From Mesorhizobium waimense (GTDB taxonomy: Bacteria; Pseudomonadota; Alphaproteobacteria; Rhizobiales; Rhizobiaceae), in NCBI RefSeq assembly GCF_003601975.1, contig NZ_QZWZ01000011.1:62001-126000 (forward strand): a stretch of 64,000 nt of DNA, written 5' to 3'. Position numbers and translations under genes: made by a program. The notes under the pieces were generated by a model. It was not told the DNA's origin, did not search any database, and saw nothing but the letters and a program-made list of their open reading frames with translations. How positions within the stretch are numbered: the stretch's first letter is position 1; the number at the start of each line of letters is the position of its first letter. Below are positions 20,169-28,998 of this stretch, piece after piece.

Positions 20169-21389
20169 TTATGCGGAATAGCGCTGGAAAATCAGCGTTG
20201 CGTTGGTGCCACCGAAACCGAACGAATTGGACAAAACGGTATCGATCCTGGCGTTGTCGATGCGCTTGCGTACGATCGGCATGCCTTCGAATTCCGGATC
20301 GAGTTCTTCGATATGGGCGCTTTCGCCGATGAAGCCGCCCTGCATCATCAGGATCGAGTAGATCGATTCCTGCACGCCGGCCGCGCCCAGCGAATGGCCG
20401 GTCAGCGACTTGGTCGAGGTGATGAAAGGCATCTTGTCGCCGAACACTTCGCGGATGGCGCCCATCTCCTTGGAATCGCCGACCGGCGTCGAGGTGCCGT
20501 GCGTGTTGATGTAGTCGACCGGCGAGGAAACCGTGGCCAGCGCCTGGCGCATGCAGCGCACCGCCCCTTCGCCCGAGGGCGCCACCATGTCGTAGCCATC
20601 CGAGGTCGCGCCGTAGCCGACGATCTCGGCATAGATCTTGGCGCCGCGCGCCTTGGCGTGCTCGAGCTCTTCCAGCACCAGCACGCCGGCGCCGCCGGCA
20701 ATGACGAAACCGTCGCGATTGACGTCATAGGCGCGTGAAGCGGCCGACGCCCTTTCGTTGAACTTCGACGACATGGCGCCCATGGCGTCGAACAGGTCCG
20801 ACATCGTCCAGTCGAGATCCTCGTGGCCGCCGGCAAAGACCATGTCCTGCTTGCCCCACTGGATCAGCTCGTAGCCATTGCCGATGCAGTGCGCCGAGGT
20901 CGAGCAGGCAGACGAGATCGAATAGTTGACGCCGTGGATCTTGAACCAGGTGGCTAAAGTCGCCGACGCGGTCGACGACATCGCCTTCGGCACCGCGAAC
21001 GGGCCGATGCGCTTGGGGCTGCCGTTCTTGAGCGTCGTTTCGGCCGCCTCGACGATGGTGCGCGTCGATGGTCCGCCCGAGCCCATGACGATGCCGGTGC
21101 GCTCATTGGTGATGTCGCTCTCGCCAAGGCCGGCGTCCGCGATCGCCTGGTCCATGGCGACGTGGTTCCAGGCCGCGCCTTGCGACAGGAAGCGCATGGC
21201 GCGCCGGTCGATAATCGCCGACGGGTCGAGCGACGGCGCACCCCAGACCTGACAGCGGAAGCCATGTTCGGCGAAAGAATCCGAGAAGCTGATGCCGGAC
21301 TTGGCATCATGGAGCGAGGCCTGCACCTCATTGGCATTGTTGCCGATCGACGACACGATGCCGAGGCCTGTCACTACGACCCGTCTCAT
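20169..21389 (-). CDS. fabB: 3-oxoacyl-[acyl-carrier-protein] synthase I FabB
   Basis: FabB condenses malonyl-ACP with acyl-ACP and is needed to elongate the cis-3-decenoyl intermediate made by FabA. The 406-residue thiolase-fold protein has the catalytic triad Cys162 ([12 protein letters not shown]), His297 (NTHGTST) and His332 (TGHSLGAAG), the Cys-His-His set of KAS I/II enzymes. Its pairing with fabA identifies it as FabB rather than FabF. It lies between fabA (31 bp upstream) and fabI (12 bp downstream) in one operon. Confidence 0.95.
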   Translation of the reverse strand: MRRVVVTGLGIVSSIGNNANEVQASLHDAKSGISFSDSFAEHGFRCQVWGAPSLDPSAIIDRRAMRFLSQGAAWNHVAMDQAIADAGLGESDITNERTGIVMGSGGPSTRTIVEAAETTLKNGSPKRIGPFAVPKAMSSTASATLATWFKIHGVNYSISSACSTSAHCIGNGYELIQWGKQDMVFAGGHEDLDWTMSDLFDAMGAMSSKFNERASAASRAYDVNRDGFVIAGGAGVLVLEELEHAKARGAKIYAEIVGYGATSDGYDMVAPSGEGAVRCMRQALATVSSPVDYINTHGTSTPVGDSKEMGAIREVFGDKMPFITSTKSLTGHSLGAAGVQESIYSILMMQGGFIGESAHIEELDPEFEGMPIVRKRIDNARIDTVLSNSFGFGGTNATLIFQRYSA

Positions 21390-21420
21390 GGGCTGCTCCT
21401 TCCAAAGTGTCCGGTGGCGA

Positions 21421-21939
21421 TCAGGCGACCGCCGACTGCTTTGACAGACCCACTTTCAGGTCCGTTGCCGCGTATATGGGTTCGCCATCCGCCTTGAGCC
21501 AGCCATCGGCGATGCCGAGCACCAGCCGGCCGCGCATCACGCGCTTGAAATCGATGCCGTACTCGACCTTCTTGACCGACGGCGTCACCATGCCTTTGAA
21601 TTTGACCTCACCGGTCGACAGCGCCATCCCCTTGCCGGGCTCACCGAGCCAGCCGAGGTAGAAGCCAGTCAACTGCCACATCGCATCGAGGCCGAGGCAG
21701 CCCGGCATGATCGGGTTGCCGATGAAATGGCAGGCGAAAAACCACAGGTCCGGCTTGATGTCGAATTCGGCGCGGATGAAGCCCTTGTCGAATGCGCCGC
21801 CGGTTTCGCTGATCTCGGTGATGCGGTCGAACATCAGCATCGGCGGATAGGGCAGCTGCGCATTTCCCGGTCCGAACAGCTCGCCGCGGGCGCAGGCAAG
21901 CAGTTCCTCGTAATCGTAGCTGGACTTCGAACCTGCCAT
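21421..21939 (-). CDS. fabA: 3-hydroxydecanoyl-[ACP] dehydratase/isomerase FabA
   Basis: FabA dehydrates 3-hydroxydecanoyl-ACP and isomerises the product to the cis-3 form, the entry to anaerobic unsaturated fatty-acid synthesis. The 172-residue hot-dog protein has the active-site His71 ([14 protein letters not shown]) and Asp85 (CLGLDAMWQ). ATG 21939 follows GGGGA by eight bases; an in-frame TTG lies just upstream. It heads fabA-fabB-fabI and is divergent from irr over ~270 bp. Confidence 0.96.
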   Translation of the reverse strand: MAGSKSSYDYEELLACARGELFGPGNAQLPYPPMLMFDRITEISETGGAFDKGFIRAEFDIKPDLWFFACHFIGNPIMPGCLGLDAMWQLTGFYLGWLGEPGKGMALSTGEVKFKGMVTPSVKKVEYGIDFKRVMRGRLVLGIADGWLKADGEPIYAATDLKVGLSKQSAVA

Positions 21940-22094
21940 CAATTTCGTCCCCGTGATCGTCCTGGGCGGCAGGGCGCCCTTTGTCGTTGGTTTCCTAACA
22001 CAGTCTGTTTATGGCCGGAAACCGGCGTCTGCGCTTAACCCGCCCGCCTGCCGGGGTCAATGCGCACCGGGATATCTGCGCGCATGTTGCTCTA

Positions 22095-22123
22095 TTGATC
22101 GAATTCGGCCGACAGAATATATG
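22095..22123 (+). promoter_or_regulatory. Candidate irr promoter
   Basis: TTGATC (22095-22100), a 17-bp spacer and TATATG (22118-22123) form a good -35/-10 pair about 90 bp before irr. I found no convincing Irr box or TGA-N9-TCA RirA operator over it. Confidence 0.55.
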
Positions 22124-22210
22124 TCAGGAGCTGTCCAGTTTCGGCCGATGCCGTTTTTTCGCCATTCTGGGCGGGTTTTTGGGGCCGAACCGCGAGTTTC
22201 GACGGATAGG

Positions 22211-22642
22211 ATGGATCAGGGCTGCCGGAAGGATAATGTCGCTGTGGACAAGCGGGTTCGCGAAGCCGGTCTAAGGCCGACACGCCAGCGTATCGCGCTG
22301 GCCGATCTGCTGTTCGCCAAGGGCGATCGCCATCTATCGGCCGAGGAACTGCACGAAGAGGCGATCGCCGCCGGCGTGCCGGTCTCGCTTGCCACCGTCT
22401 ACAATGCCCTTCACCAGTTTACCCAGGCGGGCCTGCTGCGCATCCTGGCCGTCGAGGGCTCGAAGACCTATTTCGACACCAACACCTCCGATCACCATCA
22501 TTTCTATATCGAAGGCGAAAACCGCATCTTCGACATCGCCAGCGGTCCGGTGACGGTTTCCAACCTGCCCGACCCACCGGAAGGCATGGAGATCGCCAAC
22601 GTCGACATCGTGGTGAGGCTGCGCCCGAAACGCCGCGATTGA
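22211..22642 (+). CDS. irr: Iron response regulator Irr (Fur family)
   Basis: Irr represses or activates iron and heme genes under iron limitation in rhizobia and is inactivated when heme is available. The 143-residue protein has a winged helix (LRPTRQRIALADLLF; VSLATVYNALHQFTQAGLL), and the histidine cluster HHH (95-97) in SDHHHFYIEGE, which Irr uses for heme or metal binding. The N-terminal GCPWHD heme motif of Bradyrhizobium Irr is absent, as in most rhizobial Irr. ATG 22211 is the best in-frame start. Divergence from fabA is the common rhizobial order. Confidence 0.9.
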   Translation: MDQGCRKDNVAVDKRVREAGLRPTRQRIALADLLFAKGDRHLSAEELHEEAIAAGVPVSLATVYNALHQFTQAGLLRILAVEGSKTYFDTNTSDHHHFYIEGENRIFDIASGPVTVSNLPDPPEGMEIANVDIVVRLRPKRRD

Positions 22643-22652
22643 TCCGCGCTCG

Positions 22653-23006
22653 ATGAGACCAGTCGATCTGGTAGTCCGGCTCGAATGGGTTGCCGTTGCA
22701 GGGGTTGCGCTCGTTTTCTACGCGATGGCCGGTGTCTCATGGTGGCTGTTTGCCTTGCTCATCCTGGCTCCTGACCTGTCGATGCTGGGCTATTTCGCCG
22801 GGCCACGCGTCGGCGCCGTCGCCTCTCTGCACATTCTGATTGTCCCGCTGCCGCTGGCGCTTGCCGGATACGTCTTTGCCAATCCGATGGCGACCGCGAT
22901 TGCTCTGACCTGGATCACCCACATCGCCGTCGACCGCGCGCTGGGTTACGGCCTCAAACTCTCGAGCGGTTTTCAGGACACCCATCTCGGCCGCATCGGC
23001 CGCTAG
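22653..23006 (+). CDS. DUF4260 small membrane protein
   Basis: This 117-residue protein has three or four hydrophobic helices. The phrases FYAMAGVSWWLFALLILAPD, MLGYFAGPRVGA and HIAVDRALGYGLK followed by THLGRIG match the DUF4260 pattern as I remember it. The family is of unknown function. It starts 10 bp after irr and is probably co-transcribed with it, but no iron link can be read from the protein. Confidence 0.75.
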   Translation: MRPVDLVVRLEWVAVAGVALVFYAMAGVSWWLFALLILAPDLSMLGYFAGPRVGAVASLHILIVPLPLALAGYVFANPMATAIALTWITHIAVDRALGYGLKLSSGFQDTHLGRIGR

Positions 23007-23067
23007 ACCACCGGTTTTGCTACGCTGACCTACGGTTCGGATAAGATCATGGTCCAGACAAGCAACC

Positions 23068-23631
23068 TCAGTTCTTGACGTGTTCGCCCGGATAGGCGCC
23101 CCAGACGACCGATTGGGGGAGCCAGCCGGTGTGGCCGTCGAAGGTCATCTCGCACCACTGGCCGTCGCAGGTCTTGATCGACCCCATGACGCCCGGCTCG
23201 ATGATGGCCACCACGCCGGCGTCCTTGTCCTTGTCGTCAAGCAGGTTGATTCGGCCGCCCTTGCCGCGCTGCCAAGGCGCGACGATCGCCGTGCGGCGGC
23301 CCGACAGCAGCGACTGGTTGATCCAGCCTTCCGAACCGTCGGCATCGCGCACGCGGCGCCAGGTATCGAATTCCTGGATGATTTCCATCGGCAGCCCGGC
23401 CTTCATGTACATCCAGTTGACGGAGTAGTTGGCGCCGGGGCCGACGCGCGCGTTGACGCGCCCCGATTTCAGGCTGACGAAACGCGGCAGCGGCAGGCCG
23501 CTCGGCCCGAGCGTGATCGTCTGCGCCGGGGCCGCGGCGCTCTGCGCCACCGTTTGCGGGGGACAAAGGAGGGCGCCGAGGACTGCTGCGCTGAAGGCCA
23601 GGCGGAGCGACGCGAAACCAGACACTTTCAT
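23068..23631 (-). CDS. Exported SH3-domain protein
   Basis: The 187-residue protein begins with a signal peptide (LRLAFSAAVLGALL, cleavage near AQSAAAPAQ). The mature part has two bacterial SH3-like units, around residues 50-110 (NARVGPGANYSVNWMYMKAG; WRRVRDADGSEGWINQSLL) and 120-180 (GVMGSIKTCDGQWCEMTFDG; GWLPQSVVWG). Such proteins are periplasmic and are thought to bind the cell wall or partners. AAAGGA abuts the ATG at 23631, so a start two codons later (GTG) is possible. It is divergent from the dehydrogenase gene. Confidence 0.8.
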   Translation of the reverse strand: MKVSGFASLRLAFSAAVLGALLCPPQTVAQSAAAPAQTITLGPSGLPLPRFVSLKSGRVNARVGPGANYSVNWMYMKAGLPMEIIQEFDTWRRVRDADGSEGWINQSLLSGRRTAIVAPWQRGKGGRINLLDDKDKDAGVVAIIEPGVMGSIKTCDGQWCEMTFDGHTGWLPQSVVWGAYPGEHVKN

Positions 23632-23781
23632 TCCTTTCGGCGCTTGCCCGTCGGCACCGGCGCCCCTTTTTCTTTGTCTTCGGCGGCACCGCTTGTTACA
23701 GAGTGGCAGGCACCGCGACCGGCTCCGATTTTCGCCTGTCTTGGTTAAAGAGGTCTCAACGAGATCGGGTTCGAGGAAACA

Positions 23782-24783
23782 ATGGCAGGCAAGAAAAGGC
23801 CCCTCGTCGTCATCACGCGCAAGCTGCCCGACCCTGTCGAAACCCGCATGCGCGAACTGTTCGACGCCCGGCTGAATGTCGAGGACAGGCCGATGACACA
23901 GCCTGAGCTGGTCGCGGCGATCAAGGAGGCCGACGTCCTGGTGCCGACGATTACCGACAATATCGACGCGGCGCTGATCGCCCAGGCCGGCGACAATCTC
24001 AAGCTGATCGCCAATTTCGGCAACGGCGTCGACAAGATCGATGTGGAGGCGGCGGCCAAGAAGGGCATCACCGTCACCAACACGCCGAACGTGCTGACCG
24101 AGGATACGGCCGACATGACCATGGCGCTGATGCTGGCGGTGCCGCGGCGCCTGGCGGAAGGCGCCAACGTGCTGACCGGCGACAAGAAATGGGCCGGCTG
24201 GTCGCCGACCTGGATGCTCGGCCGGCGCATCTGGGGCAAGCGGCTCGGCATTGTCGGCATGGGCCGCATCGGCACCGCCGTCGCCAGGCGCGCCAAGGCC
24301 TTCGGCCTGTCGATCCACTATCACAACCGCCACCGCGTGCTGCCGGCCGTGGAAGACGAGTTGGAGGCGACCTATTGGGAAAGCCTAGACCAGATGCTGG
24401 CCCGCATGGACATCATCTCGGTCAATTGCCCGTCGACGCCGGCGACCTTCCACCTGCTGTCGGCGCGAAGGCTGGCGCTGATGCAACCGTCGGCTTACAT
24501 CGTCAACACCGCGCGCGGCGACATCATCGACGAGGAATCGCTGATCAAGCTGATCCATGACGGCAAGATCGCTGGCGCTGCGCTCGACGTCTACGAGCAC
24601 GAGCCGGCGCTGAACTCGAAATTGCTGAAACTCGCCGGCAAGGGCAAGGTCGTTCTCTTGCCGCATATGGGCTCGGCGACGCTCGAGGGCCGCATCGACA
24701 TGGGCGAGAAGGTGATCATCAACATCCGCGCCTTCTTCGACGGCCATCGCCCGCCGGACCGTGTGTTGCCGCTGCGAACATAG
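23782..24783 (+). CDS. D-2-hydroxyacid dehydrogenase (glyoxylate/hydroxypyruvate reductase type)
   Basis: This 333-residue NAD(P)-dependent enzyme has the Rossmann motif GIVGMGRIG and the family's catalytic Arg (NTARGD), Glu (VYEHEP) and His (LLPHMGS). The first domain holds NFGNGVDKIDVEAA. Proteins of this subgroup act as D-glycerate dehydrogenase or glyoxylate/hydroxypyruvate reductase; the exact substrate is inferred from overall similarity only. It converges with the aconitase-X genes with 7 bp between stops. Confidence 0.85.
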   Translation: MAGKKRPLVVITRKLPDPVETRMRELFDARLNVEDRPMTQPELVAAIKEADVLVPTITDNIDAALIAQAGDNLKLIANFGNGVDKIDVEAAAKKGITVTNTPNVLTEDTADMTMALMLAVPRRLAEGANVLTGDKKWAGWSPTWMLGRRIWGKRLGIVGMGRIGTAVARRAKAFGLSIHYHNRHRVLPAVEDELEATYWESLDQMLARMDIISVNCPSTPATFHLLSARRLALMQPSAYIVNTARGDIIDEESLIKLIHDGKIAGAALDVYEHEPALNSKLLKLAGKGKVVLLPHMGSATLEGRIDMGEKVIINIRAFFDGHRPPDRVLPLRT

Positions 24784-24790
24784 ATCGCGG

Positions 24791-25204
24791 TCAGTCGGCG
24801 ATGGCGAGCGCGCCGTCGCCGGCGACCGTCACCGTGCTTCCGCGATAGGTCTCGAAGACATCGCGCCCGAGCCGCAGCGCCATCGGCGTCTCCCAGCCCA
24901 TTTCCCTGGCCACGATCAGCCCAAGCAGCAGGATCGCGTCCGGCTCGTGCAGCACGATCGCCGCCGGCGCGTGGCAGTTGTGGACGAGTTCCAGCAGCAC
25001 GGCGGATGCCGAGGACGAGCCGATCGTGCCCGGCAGGAACAGCACGCGCCCCGCTAGGTTCTGCCCATGCTGCGGATGGCGGACGTCGGCGATGCGGCCG
25101 GTCTTCGGATCGACGCCGCCCCAGAAGCTGATCGGCGCCGTCAGCACCAGCGCCTCGCCTTCGCCGGCCTGGCCCGGCACCAGAATCTCGGCCATCGCGC
25201 TCAT
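24791..25204 (-). CDS. Aconitase X swivel domain (DUF126) small subunit
   Basis: The 137-residue product is the swivel-domain small subunit of an aconitase-X enzyme, with EALVLTAPISFWGGVDP, HPQHGQNLAGRVLFLPGTIG and SSSASAVLLEL, the last typical of DUF126. It overlaps the 3' end of the large-subunit gene (ATGA), so both are made together. In bacteria AcnX enzymes include cis-3-hydroxy-L-proline dehydratase; in archaea phosphomevalonate dehydratase. No proline-catabolism neighbour is present here to settle the substrate. Confidence 0.85.
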   Translation of the reverse strand: MSAMAEILVPGQAGEGEALVLTAPISFWGGVDPKTGRIADVRHPQHGQNLAGRVLFLPGTIGSSSASAVLLELVHNCHAPAAIVLHEPDAILLLGLIVAREMGWETPMALRLGRDVFETYRGSTVTVAGDGALAIAD

Positions 25205-26454
25205 GCGGCGATATCCGTAAATGTGGGCTTACCGAGCACCGCGCTTTCGACGCAGTCCGTCAGCGAGCCGTAAAGCACGGCGTAACCGGTATTGCCCGGT
25301 GCGTAGTGGGCGAATTTTCCCGAATTGGTCATCAGTATGCCACCCTCGAGCTCGGGCATGATCGGCGTCACCACCACACAGGTGTCGGCGACGATGATCA
25401 CTCCGCTTGCTTCGAGCCTCTTGCGACGGCCGGTCTGTTCAAGGCTTGAAAGGACATGGCGTCCGGTGCAGGCATAAACTGGCACGCTCAGCCGCCGTCC
25501 GCCGATAAGTCGCTCCAGCATATCGAACTCGGCGAGCGACAGATGCGGGCTGCCGATCGCCACCGCATCGATGGCTTTCGGCCTGGTTGCCGTCGACAGG
25601 CCCGCGCGCGCCCTAGCCGCCATCTCCGGCGTGACGCGGATCACCGTTTCCGGCGCCGCACCTGCCAGGATGATTTCGGCGTCGGGCGCCTCGGGCGTCA
25701 CGCCGGCAATGTGGAAAAGGCCAACCGCGCCGGATGAGGCGGCGGCGGCGCCGAACGCCTTCAGCGCGTCTTCACCGGGATGGCTCGGCACGCCGATGAC
25801 GACACCGACGGTGTTGCCGACCTCGCGGCCATAGAGGCTGCCCAGCACCGGCCAGGCGATCTCGGAGCCAAGGAAAGGCGCCGAGAGCCCCGCGACATCG
25901 AACACCAGCCGTGCCCGCCGGTTCTCGGTGCGGTGCAAGCCGTAGTCCGGTGCGCGGCCCGATATCGCGCAAGCGATGTCGAGGAAGTCGCCGTAGCGGT
26001 TGGTGCGCGCACCCAGCACCGAATTGCAGAACACAACGGCGTTGGATTCGCCCCAAGCGACATCGCTTCCCAGTGCCGGCCGGTGCCCGGCCTGGTAGGG
26101 CGCGCAGGTCCAGCTCTGCTCGCAGCCGAGCTTGCGGTAGGCCTCCATCATCCGCCGCGCCATGCCGCGCGCCGGCTCTTCGAGGCGGATGCGCGAGCAG
26201 CCCATCAGGTCGAGAGCCCCGACATTGAGCGTCGAGCGAACACAAACCCGGGCACCGCCCTCGACCAGCTTTTCGGCGAACAGCGTGCCGGAATCGCCGT
26301 GATAGAGCGCCCCGTCTATATGCGCGGAGGCGATCGGGATCAGCCGCGGCGCACCGAGCAGGCGGGCGCTGTCGGCGACGATGCGCATCGCCATCGCCGC
26401 GCCGTCCTTGCCGGAGGCGATGGCCTGTTCGTCCGGACTGAGGGCGAGGCTCAC
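25201..26454 (-). CDS. Aconitase X catalytic large subunit
   Basis: This 417-residue protein is the AcnX catalytic domain that pairs with the DUF126 subunit. It opens MSLALSPDEQAIASGKDG and contains HIDGALYHGDSGTLFAEKLV, Cys in DLMGCSRIR, and NAVVFCNSVLGARTNRYGDF, a segment shared with aconitase active-site regions. A cis-3-hydroxy-L-proline dehydratase role is known for some rhizobial members and is a reasonable guess. GTG is the start, overlapping the GNAT stop (GTGA). The order GNAT-AcnX large-AcnX small points to one operon. Confidence 0.85.
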   Translation of the reverse strand: MSLALSPDEQAIASGKDGAAMAMRIVADSARLLGAPRLIPIASAHIDGALYHGDSGTLFAEKLVEGGARVCVRSTLNVGALDLMGCSRIRLEEPARGMARRMMEAYRKLGCEQSWTCAPYQAGHRPALGSDVAWGESNAVVFCNSVLGARTNRYGDFLDIACAISGRAPDYGLHRTENRRARLVFDVAGLSAPFLGSEIAWPVLGSLYGREVGNTVGVVIGVPSHPGEDALKAFGAAAASSGAVGLFHIAGVTPEAPDAEIILAGAAPETVIRVTPEMAARARAGLSTATRPKAIDAVAIGSPHLSLAEFDMLERLIGGRRLSVPVYACTGRHVLSSLEQTGRRKRLEASGVIIVADTCVVVTPIMPELEGGILMTNSGKFAHYAPGNTGYAVLYGSLTDCVESAVLGKPTFTDIAA

Positions 26455-26948
26455 GAAAGCACCTTGCGCATTGTGATCGAAGTCGGCCGGTCATAACCCG
26501 TATGCGCCGTGCGTCCGGTTTCGCGAAAGCCGAGCCGGGAGAAGGCGGCGTGATTTGCGCTGAGCTCGATGCGTGTCTGCAACTCGATGGCGTTCTTGCC
26601 ACGGCTCAGCGCCAGATGCTCGGCGGCCAGCATCAGCCGCCTGCCGACGCCTTGCCCCTGAAGACCCGGCTCGACGGCGAGCTTGCCGACATAGAAATCA
26701 TCAGCCCGCTCCAGGACGAAGATGCAGCCGACGATTTGGCGGGCCTCTAGCGCCAAAAAACCCGTCTCCTGCCGGGCCTTGTCCTTCAGCCTTTCGGCGG
26801 TCAGCAGATGCGCCGAGGATGGCGGATCGATGATGCCGTCCATGTAGGCGAAGGCGCGCAGGATAAGCGTGAGCAACTCGTCCCAGCGCTCGAAATCGGG
26901 CGCAAGCTGCGTAACGAGAACACCTGTGGACTGGTCCATCTGGTCCAT
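26451..26948 (-). CDS. GNAT-family N-acetyltransferase
   Basis: The 165-residue product has the GNAT fold with the acetyl-CoA-binding motif VEPGLQGQGVGRRLM, preceded by FYVGKLAV and followed by IELSANHAAFSRLGFRETG. The substrate is unknown. ATG 26948 gives MDQMDQSTGVLV; the open frame extends further but into the upstream ThiF gene. It overlaps the AcnX start by 4 bp and lies 4 bp after the MoeB-like gene, so it is in the middle of an operon. A link with hydroxyproline or another AcnX substrate is conceivable but unproven. Confidence 0.82.
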   Translation of the reverse strand: MDQMDQSTGVLVTQLAPDFERWDELLTLILRAFAYMDGIIDPPSSAHLLTAERLKDKARQETGFLALEARQIVGCIFVLERADDFYVGKLAVEPGLQGQGVGRRLMLAAEHLALSRGKNAIELQTRIELSANHAAFSRLGFRETGRTAHTGYDRPTSITMRKVLS

Positions 26949-26952
26949 GCGG

Positions 26953-27708
26953 TCAGCTTCTCTTGTAGCGGATGGTGTCGAAGCGCGCCGACAGCGCATC
27001 GTAAAGCAGCAGACGCCCGACCAGCGGTTCACCAATGCCGGTGATCAGCTTGATCGCCTCCATCGCCTGCAGCGTACCGATGACGCCGGTCAGCGCGCCG
27101 ACCACGCCGGCCACGGCGCAGGACGGCACCAGGCCCGGCGGCGGTATCTCCGGGAAAAGATCGCGGTAGCCCGGATTCGGCCTGCCGTCCGCGCCGGTCT
27201 CGAACGGCTTCAGCACCGTCAGCGAACCGTCGAAGCGGCCGACGGCGGCGTGCACCAGCGCCCGTTTTTCCGCCGCGCAGGCGTCGGCAACCGCGTAGCG
27301 CGTTTCGAAATTGTCGGAGCCATCGACGACCATGTCGTAGCGGGCGACAAGCGCAGGGGCGTTGTCAGTCGTCAGCCTGAGCCTGTGCAGTTCCACCGCG
27401 ACATTGGGGTTGATGCGCGCGATGGCCACCTTGGCGCTGTCGGTTTTCGCCATGCCGATCGTATCTGTGTCATGGATCACCTGCCGTTGCAGGTTGGACA
27501 GAGAGACATCGTCGTCGTCGACGATGCCGAGCGTGCCGACGCCGGCGGCGGCGAGATATTCCAGCACCGGCGCACCCAGTCCACCGGCGCCAATGACCAG
27601 CACGCGCGCCCGCTTCAGCCTCTGCTGGCCAGCGCCGCCGATTTCGGGCAGCACGATGTGGCGGGCATAGCGCTCGAGTTCTTCGTCGGTGAGGGCGGCG
27701 GTGGTCAT
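26953..27708 (-). CDS. moeB: MoeB/ThiF/HesA-family adenylyltransferase
   Basis: E1-like enzymes of this family adenylate the C-terminal glycine of MoaD or ThiS for sulfur transfer. The 251-residue protein has the nucleotide loop VIGAGGLGAPVLEYL, DDDDVSLSNLQRQ, DGSDNFETRYAVADAC and a Cys in VPSCAVAGVVGAL where MoeB has its conserved cysteine. The zinc CXXC pairs seen in E. coli MoeB are absent: the corresponding stretch reads GYRDLFPEIPPPG. It may serve molybdopterin synthesis, which the SoeA-type enzyme further down needs, or thiamine. It lies just downstream of recF. Confidence 0.85.
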   Translation of the reverse strand: MTTAALTDEELERYARHIVLPEIGGAGQQRLKRARVLVIGAGGLGAPVLEYLAAAGVGTLGIVDDDDVSLSNLQRQVIHDTDTIGMAKTDSAKVAIARINPNVAVELHRLRLTTDNAPALVARYDMVVDGSDNFETRYAVADACAAEKRALVHAAVGRFDGSLTVLKPFETGADGRPNPGYRDLFPEIPPPGLVPSCAVAGVVGALTGVIGTLQAMEAIKLITGIGEPLVGRLLLYDALSARFDTIRYKRS

Positions 27709-27739
27709 TGCCGGACCTTATAGCGGCCGGAAAATCTTG

Positions 27740-28900
27740 TCAGGGTCCTTCGGTTGGCCCAACCGTGCCGTGATCGACCGTCAGGAACTGCGCACGTCCA
27801 GCGAGACTGGAAAACAGCGCCGCATCGGTTCCGGTCATGAAGGCCTGACAGTTGAGTTCTTCCAGGATCGAGAACAGTGCCGCGCGCCGGCCGCTGTCGA
27901 GATGCGCCGCGATCTCGTCGAGCAGCAGGATCGGCGTCATGCCCGACATCTCACCGGTCAGCCTTGCATGCGAAAGCACGATGCCGACCAGCAGCGCCTT
28001 CTGCTCGCCGGTCGAGCAAAGTTCGGCCGGCATCGCCTTGGGCCGGTGCCGCACGACGAGGTCGCAACGGTGCGGCCCTTCCAGCGTGCGCCCCGCGGCG
28101 CGGTCGCGGTCGCGGCCGCCGGCAAGTGCGGCCCGGAAACGCTCCTCGACATCGACGGCAGGCGTCGTGGCCACCTGCTCCTCCAATTCGCCGGAGAGGC
28201 CAATGTCTGCCTGCGGGAATGGGCCGCTATCGGGCAGCCTGTCGATCATGGCGGCGAGCAGGCGCACCAGCTCAGCCCTGGCAGCGGCAATCGCCACGCC
28301 GGTCTCGGCCATCTGCGTCTCGATCGCATCGAACCAGGCGCCGTCGCGCGATCCTTCCGTAAGCAAACGGTTACGGCCGCGCATGGCCTTTTCATAGTCG
28401 AGCGCGCGCTGGCCATGACCGGGGTCGATCGCCAGCACCAGCCGGTCGAGAAAGCGCCGGCGGTCGGCGGCCGGTCCCGGGAACAGGCCGTCCATCGCCG
28501 GTGTCAGCCAGACGACGCGCAGCCATTCCAGCATGTCCTCGGCCGATCGTGCCGGCGCGCCATTGATCCGCACCCGTCTGCCGCCTTCGCCGGCATTGTC
28601 GCCACCCGCAATGCCGGTGCCAATTTCAACCTCGCCTTCCGCCCCTTCGATCCGGGCGTGCAGGGCAAAGCCGCCATCGCCGCCTTCGCGCGCCACGTCG
28701 GCATAAGGCGCGCGGCGCAGGCCGCGGCCCGGCGTTAGCAGTGAAACCGCTTCCAGGAGATTGGTCTTGCCGGCGCCATTGTCGCCGGAAAGCACCACGG
28801 CGCCTGGCGCTAGGTCGATCGACAGAGCCGCATAGTTACGGAAGTTGGTAAGTGTTAACTTACTTATATGAGTTTGCTTTTGAGACTGTTTGGCGGTCAC
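27740..28900 (-). CDS. recF: DNA replication/repair protein RecF
   Basis: RecF is an SMC-like ATPase that, with RecO and RecR, loads RecA at gaps. The 386-residue protein has Walker A GDNGAGKT (39-46), a central region (RRFLDRLVLAIDPGHGQRAL), the ABC-type signature region around CSTGEQKALLVGIVL, and Walker B PILLLDEIAAHLD. The start is a GTG at 28900. The order dnaA-dnaN-recF on one strand is the classical replication-initiation cluster, here with no gyrB. Confidence 0.95.
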   Translation of the reverse strand: MTAKQSQKQTHISKLTLTNFRNYAALSIDLAPGAVVLSGDNGAGKTNLLEAVSLLTPGRGLRRAPYADVAREGGDGGFALHARIEGAEGEVEIGTGIAGGDNAGEGGRRVRINGAPARSAEDMLEWLRVVWLTPAMDGLFPGPAADRRRFLDRLVLAIDPGHGQRALDYEKAMRGRNRLLTEGSRDGAWFDAIETQMAETGVAIAAARAELVRLLAAMIDRLPDSGPFPQADIGLSGELEEQVATTPAVDVEERFRAALAGGRDRDRAAGRTLEGPHRCDLVVRHRPKAMPAELCSTGEQKALLVGIVLSHARLTGEMSGMTPILLLDEIAAHLDSGRRAALFSILEELNCQAFMTGTDAALFSSLAGRAQFLTVDHGTVGPTEGP

Positions 28901-28998
28901 GGCAGCAAAATGGCGTACCGGTCTCCACCCCCCTCGATGAGGCGGAGATGTCCGGCAGGACGAAGAAGGGTGATTTCTCGCATAGGCCTCGTTCGGGC

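Noticed and set aside
22095..22130. Irr or RirA operator at the irr promoter
   Set aside because: No TGA-N9-TCA or ICE-type palindrome could be aligned with the promoter.
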